This document shows positions 34,800 through 43,752 of a DNA stretch of 64,000 bases, piece after piece. Numbering within the stretch: the stretch's first letter is position 1; every line of letters begins with the position of its first letter. The DNA is from Ruminococcus flavefaciens (GTDB lineage: Bacteria > Bacillota > Clostridia > Oscillospirales > Ruminococcaceae). Position numbers and translations under genes: made by a program. The notes beneath the pieces were generated by a model. It ran no database searches and was not told where the DNA came from. It saw nothing but the letters and a program-made list of their open reading frames with translations. The stretch spans positions 1-64,000 of the forward strand of contig NZ_FPIP01000007.1 in assembly GCF_900119075.1 (NCBI RefSeq), written 5' to 3'.

Positions 34800-37700
34800 T
34801 TAAAGCCCCTTTGCGAGGTATTCCTCTAAGCTTATTTTTTCCTTGGTTGACCAGTATGCGTAGTATGAAAGTACATATGAAGCGTCTACTGCGTCTACCT
34901 TGCCGTCTTTGTTTACGTCTCCCACAGCCTTCTGCTCATCGGTTGCAGTTGTGTGGTTTGTGGAGTTCTGAGCGTAAACGGTAAGTATGTAAGAAGCGTC
35001 TACTGCGTCTACCTTGCCGTCGCCGTTGTAATCGCCCAGCGAAGACTTTGGCTTAACAGGCTGTGTTGTGGTAGTTACAGGAGCAGTTGTTGTAACTGTG
35101 GTAGATGTTACGGTAGATGTTGTAGTAGAAACAGGAGCTGTAGATGTTGTAGTTGTTACCGGCTTAGTGGTTGTGGTGGTAGCTGGTTTTGTAGCTGTTG
35201 TTGTAGAAACAGGCTTTGTGGTTGTAGTAGTAGCAGGTTTTGTAGCTGTTGTGGTAGAAACAGGTTTTGTTGTTGTAGTGGTAGAAACTGGTTTTGTAGT
35301 TGTTGTTGTAGAAACAGGTTTTGTAGTTGTTGTTGTAGAAACAGGTTTTGTTGTTGTAGTGGTAGAAACTGGTTTTGTAGTTGTAGTAGTAGAAACTGGT
35401 TTTGTGGTTGTAGTGGTAGAAACTGGTTTTGTTGTTGTAGTGGTAGAAACAGGTTTTGTTGTTGTAGTGGTAGAAACTGGTTTTGTTGTTGTAGTGGTAG
35501 AAACTGGTTTTGTAGTTGTAGTAGTCGAAACTGGTTTTGTAGTGGTTGTAGTAGTCGTTGTTGTGGTGGTCTGTGTAGTAGTTGTTGTCACAGGCTCATG
35601 TATGCGAAGTGTCTTCTTGAATTCTTCAGCAGAAACATTTGCATAGCTTGAGCAGCCGCTGCTTACTACAACGTTTACGTCGATAGTATCGGTAAAGTCG
35701 CCTTTGATATTGAATGTATCGGTAAGCTGTTCTGTTGACGCATGGAATGCAGGGGATATCTCGATATCGTTGCCTGAATCAAGCAGTACTGTGCTGGTGT
35801 TTACAGATTCGGGGAGCATATACTTGCTGAACTTAAGGCAGATATTTGTACCGTCATATGAAAGGTCTGTTACCTTTGGTGCTTCACTGCTTACAAGTGC
35901 GAAGTCTATACCCTTCTGAACAGGCGGAACGTTTGTCCATTCGCTCTCCATTGGCTCGAAGCCCTCTGCCTTGCATACTATCTTCCATTCGCCTTCGGGA
36001 ACGTCCCATGTGTAGGCGCCGAATTCATCTGTAAGGAGCGGATTCTGCTGATCGTAGTCCTTGCCGTCCCATGCAACTGCCTTACCGTTTTCGTCCATGT
36101 AGTATACAGTCATCTCAGCGCCCTTTACAGTGTTTGAAGGAGCTCCCTCATATACGATACCTGAAGGCTCAACGAGGAATCTTATATTGCCCGGGCGTGA
36201 GAAATAGCCCCTGGTATAGTCGATATCAAGCTTTTCAGCCTGTAATGCGCTGTATTCGGACTTTGTCACTACAACAACGTTGAGAGTACCGGGAACATAG
36301 TTCTTGTTGCCGTCGAAATAGCCCTTTGCTGTCCATAAGCCTGTCTTTTCGTCGTATGTAGCTTCAAGCTTAGCTACCTTGTCAAGCTTTGTGCTTGTGA
36401 AGTAAACTTTTTGAACAAGAGTGCTGTTGCTTATCTCGGCTGTCAGGTTGAGAGCCTTGTTGGGGATAAGATACATTACAGGCGATGTGCATTTTGTGAA
36501 TACGTCGGTAATATCGGTTTCTGCCGCATTTCCGTTTACGCCAAGCTTTATGCTGCCGACAGCAGGTACTTCCTTGTCGTATACTACCTCAAAGTCAGAT
36601 GTTACTGTATCGCCGTATTTAGCCTTGAGCACGTACTTTGTTCCGCTTTCGCCCTCGGGGAGCTCAACAGCCAATGAGTATTTGCCTGTCTTTGCGTCAG
36701 CAACAGGGCTGCCGATAAGCTTGTCGCCGAGATATATGCCTATTTCCTTGCTCTTGGGACCTGTACCGTTTACATTTATCTTTAAGCTGTTTGTGGTGCT
36801 CGGAGCTGAAAGGCTGAGAACGTCGGCTGTGAATCTTACTGAGTGGATAGGCTCGGCTCTGTCGTATTTGCCCTCTTTAAAGACAAGGTCTGCGTCGATA
36901 TCGAACGTGCCTTCCTTTATGGCTTTTGCAGAGAATGTGAGCTTGCCCGATGAGGAGCTGAATGGTATCTTAAGTGCTGAAACATCTTCTCCTTTGACCG
37001 TTCCTTCGTTTGTTTTGAATGTATCGGGCAGAACTGTTACTCCGTCAGGGACAGTAAGCGAAATGGTAAAGGTGCTGTCCTCGTTGAAGCGGCCTTCAAG
37101 AGCTGAGAAATCGACTGTGAAATCTACAATGCCGTCTACAGCAGCGTTTTCTGTAGTTATAGTCATTGTCGAAACAGGACGTTCAAGGTATACAAGGTTC
37201 ATATCCTTAAGAGAATAGCACTTTGTAAATGCAGTTCTGTCAAATGTAAATGCAGTATTTGAATAGTCTATCTCTGAGAGCTTGCGGCAGTTGTAGAACG
37301 AGTTTGAAGATGCCTTGAGCTTTGCGGCTCTGAGAGTAACCTTTTCGAGAGCCTTGCAGTTTGAGAATGCGCTTGAGCTGATAGTAGTAATACCTGAGCC
37401 GATAGCAGCTGTCTTAAGGCTCTGACAGTCGTTGAATACATAGCTTGAAAGATTCTTTACGCTGTCAGGGATATCTATGCTTGTAAGACCTGACCTTCTG
37501 AATGCAGAGCCGTCTATTCTTTCAAGAGATGCAGGAAGCTCAATAGACTTTAGTCCTGAGCAGCTTTCAAATGCATAGCTGTTTATAGTCTTGATAGTTT
37601 TCGGAAGAACGACTTCCCTGAGCATACGGCAGCCGCTGAAGCACTGAGTAGGAACAGCAGTTGAGCCCTCTGCGAAGCTGACCTTTTCCAGCTTGCTTTT

Positions 37701-39248
37701 TGTGAAAGCATAGCCGCTGCTCTTTAATGTAGTTGGGAGAGTCAGCTCCTTGATGCTTGTACCTGTAAATGCATTGTTGTTTATAGTAGTGATACCCTCA
37801 TGGAGAGTTATATTCTCCAGTGATGAACAGTTCTGGAAAGCAGAGCCGTTTATCTTGGTAACTGTCTTAGGCAGGTTTACCTCAGTGAGCTTTGAACAGT
37901 TATCGAATATCCAGCTCGGTATAGTTGTTGTGCCCTCTGCAAAGGTAGCTTTCTGGATATTGCTGTTTCTGTTGAACGGATATGTAGCGTCAGTAAGCGT
38001 CGAAGGCAGAGTTACCTCTGTAATGGCTGTGCCTGAGAAAGCGGAGCTGCCTAAGAATGTGATACCCTCATGGAAAGTGAACTCAGTAAGAGATGAGCAG
38101 TTCTGGAATGCGGAGCTGCCTATCTTTTCTACAGTTTTCGGAAGATTTACATCTGTGAGCTTGGTGCAGTTGTTAAATATATAGTTAGGTACTTTTACGG
38201 ATCCCTCAGCGAATGTTGCTTTGGTTATCTTGCTGTTAGCGAAAGGATATGTAGCGTCTGTAAGTGTTGATGGGAGAGATACCTCGGTAAGACCTGAGCC
38301 TGTAAAAGCAAAGCTTCCCAAGAATGTGAGTCCCTCATGGAAATTGAACTCAGTAAGAGATGAGCAGTTTTTGAATGCATAGCTGCCTATCTTCTCAACA
38401 GTTTTCGGGAGGTTTACCTCTGTCAGCTTGGGGCAGTTGTCAAATATAAAGCTTGGTACTTTTACAGTTCCCTCAGCAAAGGTTGCCTTGGTTATCTTGC
38501 AGTTGCTGAATGGGTATTCAGCGTCCTCCAGTGTTGCGGGGAGAGATACCTCTGTGAGAGAGGTGCCCGAGAAAGCGTAGTTTCCTAAGAATGTGAGTCC
38601 CTCATGGAAATTGAACTCAGTGATAGATGAGCAGTTCTGGAATGCATAGCTGCCTATCCTTTCAACAGACTTAGGGATAACCACCTCGGAAAGCTTGGTG
38701 CAGTTGTCAAATATAAAGCTCGGTATTTTTTTTGTGCCGTCTGCAAAGGTCGCCTTTGTTATCTGGCATTTATTGAAAGGATATGTAGCGTCCGTAAGTG
38801 TTGATGGGAGAGATACCTCAGTAAGATCTGTTCCGGAGAAGGAATAGCTGCCTAAAAATGTCAGACCTTCGTTGAATTTAACGCTTTTGAGAGCGCTGCA
38901 GCCGTAAAAAGCATTGTTGCTTATTTTTTTCAGACCTGTCGGCATAGTAACAGAGGCTATGTTTGCATTTCTCTGAAAAGCGTAGCTTTCGATAGCATAG
39001 ACCTTGCTTCCGTCCAGCTCTTCGGGTATTGTCAGTTCAGCGGCAGTACCTGTATACTTTCTGATTACTGCGCCGTTATCGTCAGTGTAGTACTGGTAAT
39101 CACCGCTTACGAGAGTTTCGGCAGCACTTGTCTCGATCGCACTTATGGGGAGCTTTATTCCCATATCTGCAAGTGGAGTACAGCATACAGAGCTGATAGC
39201 TGCTGCGGCTGTCAGTGAAGCCAGAAATCTTTTAGCTTTTTTCTTCAT
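34800..39248 (-). CDS. large BspA-like leucine-rich-repeat protein with Thr linker and type I dockerin
   Basis: This 1482-residue secreted protein has a signal peptide (about 1-43; MKKKAKRFLASLTAAAAISS). About 25 LRR_5/BspA-type repeats of 23-47 residues follow (about 55-680; NCSSLTEFNFHEGLTFLGSY type). Next come beta-rich domains with a carboxypeptidase-regulatory-like portion (about 680-1200). A KPVS-TTTTT linker follows, and then a C-terminal dockerin with two calcium loops (DYNGDGKVDAVDASYILTVY and DVNKDGKVDAVDASYVLSYY). The dockerin should plug it into a cohesin scaffold or cell-surface cohesin. The ATG at 39248 is chosen 8 nt after GGTGG; an in-frame GTG at 39260 overlaps that site. It is divergent from a second LRR-dockerin gene. 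Confidence 0.92.
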   Translation of the reverse strand: MKKKAKRFLASLTAAAAISSVCCTPLADMGIKLPISAIETSAAETLVSGDYQYYTDDNGAVIRKYTGTAAELTIPEELDGSKVYAIESYAFQRNANIASVTMPTGLKKISNNAFYGCSALKSVKFNEGLTFLGSYSFSGTDLTEVSLPSTLTDATYPFNKCQITKATFADGTKKIPSFIFDNCTKLSEVVIPKSVERIGSYAFQNCSSITEFNFHEGLTFLGNYAFSGTSLTEVSLPATLEDAEYPFSNCKITKATFAEGTVKVPSFIFDNCPKLTEVNLPKTVEKIGSYAFKNCSSLTEFNFHEGLTFLGSFAFTGSGLTEVSLPSTLTDATYPFANSKITKATFAEGSVKVPNYIFNNCTKLTDVNLPKTVEKIGSSAFQNCSSLTEFTFHEGITFLGSSAFSGTAITEVTLPSTLTDATYPFNRNSNIQKATFAEGTTTIPSWIFDNCSKLTEVNLPKTVTKINGSAFQNCSSLENITLHEGITTINNNAFTGTSIKELTLPTTLKSSGYAFTKSKLEKVSFAEGSTAVPTQCFSGCRMLREVVLPKTIKTINSYAFESCSGLKSIELPASLERIDGSAFRRSGLTSIDIPDSVKNLSSYVFNDCQSLKTAAIGSGITTISSSAFSNCKALEKVTLRAAKLKASSNSFYNCRKLSEIDYSNTAFTFDRTAFTKCYSLKDMNLVYLERPVSTMTITTENAAVDGIVDFTVDFSALEGRFNEDSTFTISLTVPDGVTVLPDTFKTNEGTVKGEDVSALKIPFSSSSGKLTFSAKAIKEGTFDIDADLVFKEGKYDRAEPIHSVRFTADVLSLSAPSTTNSLKINVNGTGPKSKEIGIYLGDKLIGSPVADAKTGKYSLAVELPEGESGTKYVLKAKYGDTVTSDFEVVYDKEVPAVGSIKLGVNGNAAETDITDVFTKCTSPVMYLIPNKALNLTAEISNSTLVQKVYFTSTKLDKVAKLEATYDEKTGLWTAKGYFDGNKNYVPGTLNVVVVTKSEYSALQAEKLDIDYTRGYFSRPGNIRFLVEPSGIVYEGAPSNTVKGAEMTVYYMDENGKAVAWDGKDYDQQNPLLTDEFGAYTWDVPEGEWKIVCKAEGFEPMESEWTNVPPVQKGIDFALVSSEAPKVTDLSYDGTNICLKFSKYMLPESVNTSTVLLDSGNDIEISPAFHASTEQLTDTFNIKGDFTDTIDVNVVVSSGCSSYANVSAEEFKKTLRIHEPVTTTTTQTTTTTTTTTTTKPVSTTTTTKPVSTTTTTKPVSTTTTTKPVSTTTTTKPVSTTTTTKPVSTTTTTKPVSTTTTTKPVSTTTTTKPVSTTTTTKPVSTTTTTKPVSTTTATKPATTTTTKPVSTTTATKPATTTTTKPVTTTTSTAPVSTTTSTVTSTTVTTTAPVTTTTQPVKPKSSLGDYNGDGKVDAVDASYILTVYAQNSTNHTTATDEQKAVGDVNKDGKVDAVDASYVLSYYAYWSTKEKISLEEYLAKGL
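35195..35550 (-). repeat. 27-bp repeat encoding KPVSTTTTT linker
   Basis: About a dozen copies of a 27-bp unit (nine residues, Lys-Pro-Val-Ser plus five Thr), with a few KPAT variants at the C-terminal end. Neighbouring units differ mostly at silent positions, consistent with repeated unequal exchange. The long Val- or Cys-rich reading frames on the opposite strand come from this repeat and are not genes. Confidence 0.9.
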
Positions 39249-39407
39249 CGTTTTTTCCACCGTCCTATATTATTTATGGTTTTGATACCGATATATATTA
39301 TATAATATTTATCTGAAAAAAGAAATATTATTTTTGGATTTTTGTGTAATGTTTTAAATCTACGCATTAATAGTATAGTTTGTTTATGCAGTTTTTTACT
39401 GCGGATA

Positions 39408-39436
39408 TTGCTATTTCTTGAAATGTATGGTATTAT
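39408..39436 (+). promoter_or_regulatory. probable promoter of the small LRR-dockerin gene
   Basis: -35 TTGCTA (39408-39413), 17-bp spacer, -10 TATTAT (39431-39436). An alternative TATAAT at 39434 has no well-spaced -35. Confidence 0.55.
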
Positions 39437-39467
39437 AATGAAAATACTGATTTTAGGGGGCGTTAGC

Positions 39468-40700
39468 ATGAGAATAAACAGAGCTTTATCATTTGCTGTC
39501 GGAGCTTCATTGCTTTTGGGTATGAGCGGTGCATTGTCTGTATCCGGCGGCATTTCAGCTATCGAAGTTTCAGCGGCGGAGCCTGCTTCAAGCGGAACCT
39601 GCGGAAAGAGCGCGACATGGGCTCTTGACAATGCCGGTACAATGACTATAAGCGGTACGGGAGCTATGTACGGGCTCAATTCAAATTATACCCTGCCATG
39701 GGCAGAGCAAAAGGACAGCATAAAAAAGGTAGTCATCGGCAAGGGCATAACCAATGTGGGAGCTCAGTGCTTCAGCGAATGTAAAAATCTTGTATCTGTT
39801 ACCTTGTCAGACACGGTCACAAATATCGAGACCTATTCTTTCAACAGCTGTATAGCGCTGAAAGCGATTGATATCCCCGATTCTGTGACAAATATCGGTT
39901 CTTCGGCATTTGCCATGTGCAGGACGCTTGCCGATGTAAAGATACCCTCGTCGGTAAACAATATCGGCGCCCTTGCTTTTGGAGGCACGGCATGGCTTAA
40001 TAACGAGGTAAAAAAGAACGATTACGTAATAGTCAACGATATGCTTATTTTTACGGCAGATATTGAAGAAGCAGATATTCCCGATACTGTCACGAATATA
40101 GTCAGCAATTCCTTCTGGGGACATACCGCGCTGAAAAAGCTGACTATCCCCGAAACAGTTACTCAGATAGGATATAATGCCTTTTCGGGCTGTTCCTCAC
40201 TTGCCGCTGTTACTATCCCTGCGTCGGTCGGGGATATAGGTATGCAGGCATTTACCAACTGCGCCGCTCTTGAGGAAGTCGTTATCCTGAATCCCAATGC
40301 TGTGATATTCGACAGAGCCACTACATTCGGCAATAATTACAAGGACTACAGCGGAGTCATCAAGGGCTATGACGGCTCGACGGCTGAGGAGTATGCAAAG
40401 AAGTACGGCTACACCTTTGAATCACTGGGAAAGGCTCCTGAGCCTGTTACATACAAGCTTGGAGATGTGAACAGCGACGGCTATATCAATGCAGTTGACG
40501 CTTCCGAGGTGCTGTCCTATTATGCTAAGGTCTCAACAAAGCAGGAGGGCGGATTTACTGCTCAGCAGCTAAAAGCAGCAGATGCCGACGGAAACGGACT
40601 TATCAACGCAGTTGACGCTTCTATTATATTGTCATATTATGCGTATACTTCGACGACAACAGGTGAAGCAATGCCTTTTGAGGAATACGTCCGTTCGTGA
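39468..40700 (+). CDS. BspA-like leucine-rich-repeat protein with type I dockerin
   Basis: This 410-residue secreted protein has a signal peptide (about 1-37), a BspA-type cap (SGTCGKSATWALDNAGTMTI), about seven LRR_5 repeats (about 85-290) and a C-terminal dockerin (DVNSDGYINAVDASEVLSYY and DADGNGLINAVDASIILSYY). The dockerin loops resemble those of the divergent 1482-residue protein, so both probably bind the same cohesin type. The start at 39468 follows AGGGGGCG and begins the signal peptide. An upstream reading from 39342 is AT-rich promoter sequence. Confidence 0.92.
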   Translation: MRINRALSFAVGASLLLGMSGALSVSGGISAIEVSAAEPASSGTCGKSATWALDNAGTMTISGTGAMYGLNSNYTLPWAEQKDSIKKVVIGKGITNVGAQCFSECKNLVSVTLSDTVTNIETYSFNSCIALKAIDIPDSVTNIGSSAFAMCRTLADVKIPSSVNNIGALAFGGTAWLNNEVKKNDYVIVNDMLIFTADIEEADIPDTVTNIVSNSFWGHTALKKLTIPETVTQIGYNAFSGCSSLAAVTIPASVGDIGMQAFTNCAALEEVVILNPNAVIFDRATTFGNNYKDYSGVIKGYDGSTAEEYAKKYGYTFESLGKAPEPVTYKLGDVNSDGYINAVDASEVLSYYAKVSTKQEGGFTAQQLKAADADGNGLINAVDASIILSYYAYTSTTTGEAMPFEEYVRS

Positions 40701-40712
40701 TATGAGCAGCAG

Positions 40713-40738
40713 AAAAGCTCCCGAAACGGGAGCTTTTT
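40713..40738. terminator. bidirectional terminator between dockerin and GGDEF genes
   Basis: Perfect stem AAAAGCTCCCG/CGGGAGCTTTT with an AAA loop and T-runs on both strands. It ends two convergent genes. Confidence 0.88.
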
Positions 40739-41847
40739 CAATCTGTATATTCAGTGTGGTTCTTGCCGTTGCGCTTGCCTTTATAAAGGCGTTTATCGGC
40801 TTGGCTTATGACCTTGTCGATGATATCGTCGGGAGCACCCTCGCAGATACCTATCGTCATTGTTACGGAAAACGTAGTATCGTCCTTGACAAACTGCTGC
40901 TGACTTATCAAGGTCACTATCTTATCGGAGAAAAGGCGTCCCTTTTCAAGCTCCTCATCGGGGATAACAAAGAGGAATTCCTCTCCGCCCCACCTTGCGG
41001 CACAGCCGCTGTCAGGGAGATTATCCGATATGACCTCGGCTACGGTGGAGAGCACGCAGTCTCCGAAATCATGACCGTAGGTATCATTGACTTGCTTGAA
41101 ATTGTCGATATCTCCGATACCGAGCACGTAGTTTCTGCCTGTTTCCCTGCTTTTTTCGCATATTTCCGTGAGACTCCTGTGCATTGCGCGGCGGTTGCTG
41201 AGCTTTGTCAGGGGATCGACAGAAGCCATAATGCGAAGCTGTTCGTTCTGTACTCTCAGTTTGCATTCGGTATATCGGTTCATGAAGGTATATATAGTCG
41301 TAGAGTATACCAGTACAAATGAGCCTATAAATATATTTATAAAGTAAAAAACAGAAGCAAATGCAGTATCATCGATGTTGTAAACTGTATAATTATTGTC
41401 ACGGTAGATGTATTTCAGTACTCCATACAGCAGTATCGAGGTGAACATTACCACAAAGGGAGCCTTTTTGTTCTTATTCGGCATAAGAAAGGCTATGGGT
41501 ATTATCATAAGCAGAAACATACCGAAATCAGGCACCCAGCCAACGCATATCGTTGCAAGGGATGCGTGGATTATTATTTCCGCAAGAGCTGCATATGCGA
41601 GGAGAAGCTTGTTTTTTACTTTTTTGACCAGTATGATAGTCAACGCATAGAATAATACGCTGAAAACATTGAATATTGCCATATTCTTGACGCCTGCATT
41701 CAGGAAAAGGAAGAAATACAGTATATGTGCAGCCAGACAAGCGGCAAGTGCAAAGAAATAGGCAATGAATTCTATCCTGTGCGATACCAGATGATCCATT
41801 TTTTCAATGAATCCGAGGTCTTTTTCGTAGTTTTCTTTTGTATACAT
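40738..41847 (-). CDS. membrane diguanylate cyclase (GGEEF)
   Basis: This 369-residue protein has about six membrane segments (about 18-190) and a C-terminal GGDEF domain (about 208-365) with DPLTKLSNRRAM and the active-site RWGGEEF (GGEEF at 287-291). No RxxD inhibition site is seen just upstream. It should make cyclic di-GMP from two GTP. It lies 72 bp after the EAL gene on the same strand with no terminator between, so the two are probably co-transcribed. Its stop is inside the shared terminator. Confidence 0.88.
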   Translation of the reverse strand: MYTKENYEKDLGFIEKMDHLVSHRIEFIAYFFALAACLAAHILYFFLFLNAGVKNMAIFNVFSVLFYALTIILVKKVKNKLLLAYAALAEIIIHASLATICVGWVPDFGMFLLMIIPIAFLMPNKNKKAPFVVMFTSILLYGVLKYIYRDNNYTVYNIDDTAFASVFYFINIFIGSFVLVYSTTIYTFMNRYTECKLRVQNEQLRIMASVDPLTKLSNRRAMHRSLTEICEKSRETGRNYVLGIGDIDNFKQVNDTYGHDFGDCVLSTVAEVISDNLPDSGCAARWGGEEFLFVIPDEELEKGRLFSDKIVTLISQQQFVKDDTTFSVTMTIGICEGAPDDIIDKVISQADKRLYKGKRNGKNHTEYTD

Positions 41848-41919
41848 ATGTATATATCACTCCCTTTGGCAAAAAGGATGCTGACCGAATGTATTATTCC
41901 GTCTGTTTTGATATATGTT

Positions 41920-43605
41920 TTATATAGGATAACGCTTTTTATCCAGTCTTTTCTCGAATTCCTCCAGCGGAAGGGGCTTGTCAAAGAGATAGCCCTGTGC
42001 AAGCTCGCAGTCATTCTTGCGGAGAAGCTCCAGCTGAGCAGGAGTCTCAACGCCCTCTACGATACATTCAAGACCGATCTCCTTAGCCATAGCCATAACG
42101 TGCTTGAACATTATGCTTCTTGTGCTGTCATTTGATTCGCCGTCCAGAGGAAGGAATATCCTGTCGACCTTCAGCACATTCCACGGAACAACTCTTATGA
42201 GGTTAAGTGAAGAATAGCCCATGCCGAAATCGTCCACAGAGGTGTAAATATTCTGGTGGTGAAGCCCGTCAACTACGCGGCGGAGGTCCTTGAATTCCAC
42301 GTCGGTGGTGGTCTCGGTAAGCTCTATCTCAATGAACTGGTGAGGTACTCTGTGCTTGTCTATTATCTCTATGAGAGTCTGGAGAAGATCGGGGTTAGTC
42401 ATATGCCGTCTTGAAAGGTTAACAGACACGCGGACCACATTTCTGCCTTCGTCCAGCCATTTGCGGATATGGCGGCACACCTTGTCCAGCATATAGAAAT
42501 CCAGCTTGCATATCTCGCTGGTCTCTTCGAGAACGGGGATAAACTCCATAGGCGGAACTATCCTGCCGTCATGGAACCAGCGGCACAGCGCCTCTGCGCC
42601 GCATATCTCGCCTGTGAGAATATTCACCTTTGGCTGATAGAAAACGTGGAATTCTTCGTTTTTCAGAGCCTCTGGGAACATATTCTGTATGCGCCTTGAG
42701 CGTTCTCTGTCGGACATGAGCATATCCGAGAAGAAAATGATATTTCCCTGAGCGCCGTTCCTTGCTATCTGATAGGCGTGCATTATCTTGCCCATGATAT
42801 CATTCGGGACAGTTACCGTATAGCCGTCGGGAATGACGAAAACTCCTGCATAGCAGGATACACGGGCGGTATTGCCGTTTTTATCTATGACTACTATTGC
42901 TTCGTTAAGGTAATCGAGGAGGTCAGGCAGGTCGGTCTGGTCACATATACAGACAAAGGCGTCACCGCCGAGACGTGAAACGATACCGCTCTCGCCGATA
43001 AGCTCCTCTATATGCCTGTAGTGATTGATGAGAGTCGTATCTCCGCTGTTTCTGCCGAATTCCTCGTTTATCAGGGCGAAATGCCTGAGATTATAGTTTA
43101 TGGCAGCCTTGCCGTCAAAATCGCCGGGCTGACATTTACATGCCATATACCTGAAAAAGCTGCGGATATTGCGGAAGCCCATATCGTCATAGAATGCAAG
43201 CTCCTCGGCAATTACCTGCAAACGGTTGCGGCTTATAAAGGCGAGGGCAGTCCTCATGGTAAGGTCAGCCATGAACAGCTCCTCATTTGAGAGGGGCTCC
43301 TCGTCCTCGGCCATATATATGGTCATGGAGGTTATTGCCATAAGTCTTGTTACAAAGCGCACTGTATGTATAGGCTTGCCGTCTTTTCCCGTATCGTAGC
43401 TGCACATTTCTTCGCCCTTTCCCAGCTTTTCGTCAGCAGGGCTGCGGTAAAAATGGGTAACAGCCTTTGAAAGTCGGAACATAGCCGCTATTTCGTTTAA
43501 TATTTTTTCTATCTGAGGAATATCAGGTTCCTGATTTACTATCTGCGTAAGAGAAGCAAGCAGCGTATACAGACGATAAAAGTCAAGCTCACGCTCATTA
43601 TTCAT
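41920..43605 (-). CDS. cytosolic degenerate-GGDEF/EAL phosphodiesterase
   Basis: This is a 561-residue protein. An N-terminal region without a named domain (about 1-135, possibly GAF-like) precedes a GGDEF domain whose signature is GGDAF (213-217). The EAL domain is intact: EALCRW (338-340), NLSRRH, ELTETT, DDFGMGYSSLN, KVDR, EGVET and QGYLFDKPLP. Cyclic di-GMP hydrolysis is expected, and the GGDEF remnant may bind GTP as a regulator. The start at 43605 follows ACGGAGGTAG; the upstream in-frame ATG at 43719 lies before the promoter. Confidence 0.88.
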   Translation of the reverse strand: MNNERELDFYRLYTLLASLTQIVNQEPDIPQIEKILNEIAAMFRLSKAVTHFYRSPADEKLGKGEEMCSYDTGKDGKPIHTVRFVTRLMAITSMTIYMAEDEEPLSNEELFMADLTMRTALAFISRNRLQVIAEELAFYDDMGFRNIRSFFRYMACKCQPGDFDGKAAINYNLRHFALINEEFGRNSGDTTLINHYRHIEELIGESGIVSRLGGDAFVCICDQTDLPDLLDYLNEAIVVIDKNGNTARVSCYAGVFVIPDGYTVTVPNDIMGKIMHAYQIARNGAQGNIIFFSDMLMSDRERSRRIQNMFPEALKNEEFHVFYQPKVNILTGEICGAEALCRWFHDGRIVPPMEFIPVLEETSEICKLDFYMLDKVCRHIRKWLDEGRNVVRVSVNLSRRHMTNPDLLQTLIEIIDKHRVPHQFIEIELTETTTDVEFKDLRRVVDGLHHQNIYTSVDDFGMGYSSLNLIRVVPWNVLKVDRIFLPLDGESNDSTRSIMFKHVMAMAKEIGLECIVEGVETPAQLELLRKNDCELAQGYLFDKPLPLEEFEKRLDKKRYPI

Positions 43606-43660
43606 TATTGCTACCTCCGTTCTATCGAATTTGAAAACACAGATGTATTTGATCATATAT

Positions 43661-43689
43661 ATTATACATTTTTTTTCGCCTTTTTTCAA
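43661..43689 (-). promoter_or_regulatory. promoter of the GGDAF-EAL gene
   Basis: Minus strand: -35 TTGAAA (43684-43689), 17-bp spacer, -10 TATAAT (43661-43666). Confidence 0.8.
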
Positions 43690-43719
43690 GAGATAAAATG
43701 TAAATTCTTTAATATACAC

Positions 43720-43746
43720 ATAAAAACGCTCCCATTTGGGAGCGTT
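43720..43746 (-). terminator. terminator of the NGDEY-EAL gene
   Basis: Stem AACGCTCCCA/TGGGAGCGTT followed by TTTT on the minus strand. Confidence 0.85.
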
Positions 43747-43752
43747 ATCTAT

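Noticed and set aside
35068-35651. Long Val-rich and Cys/Ser-rich plus-strand frames
   Set aside because: They are alternative frames of the KPVSTTTTT repeat; the sequence simplicity keeps stops out.
39342-39467. Upstream extension of the small LRR-dockerin gene
   Set aside because: The extra 42 codons cover the promoter; the signal peptide begins at 39468 behind a good ribosome binding site.
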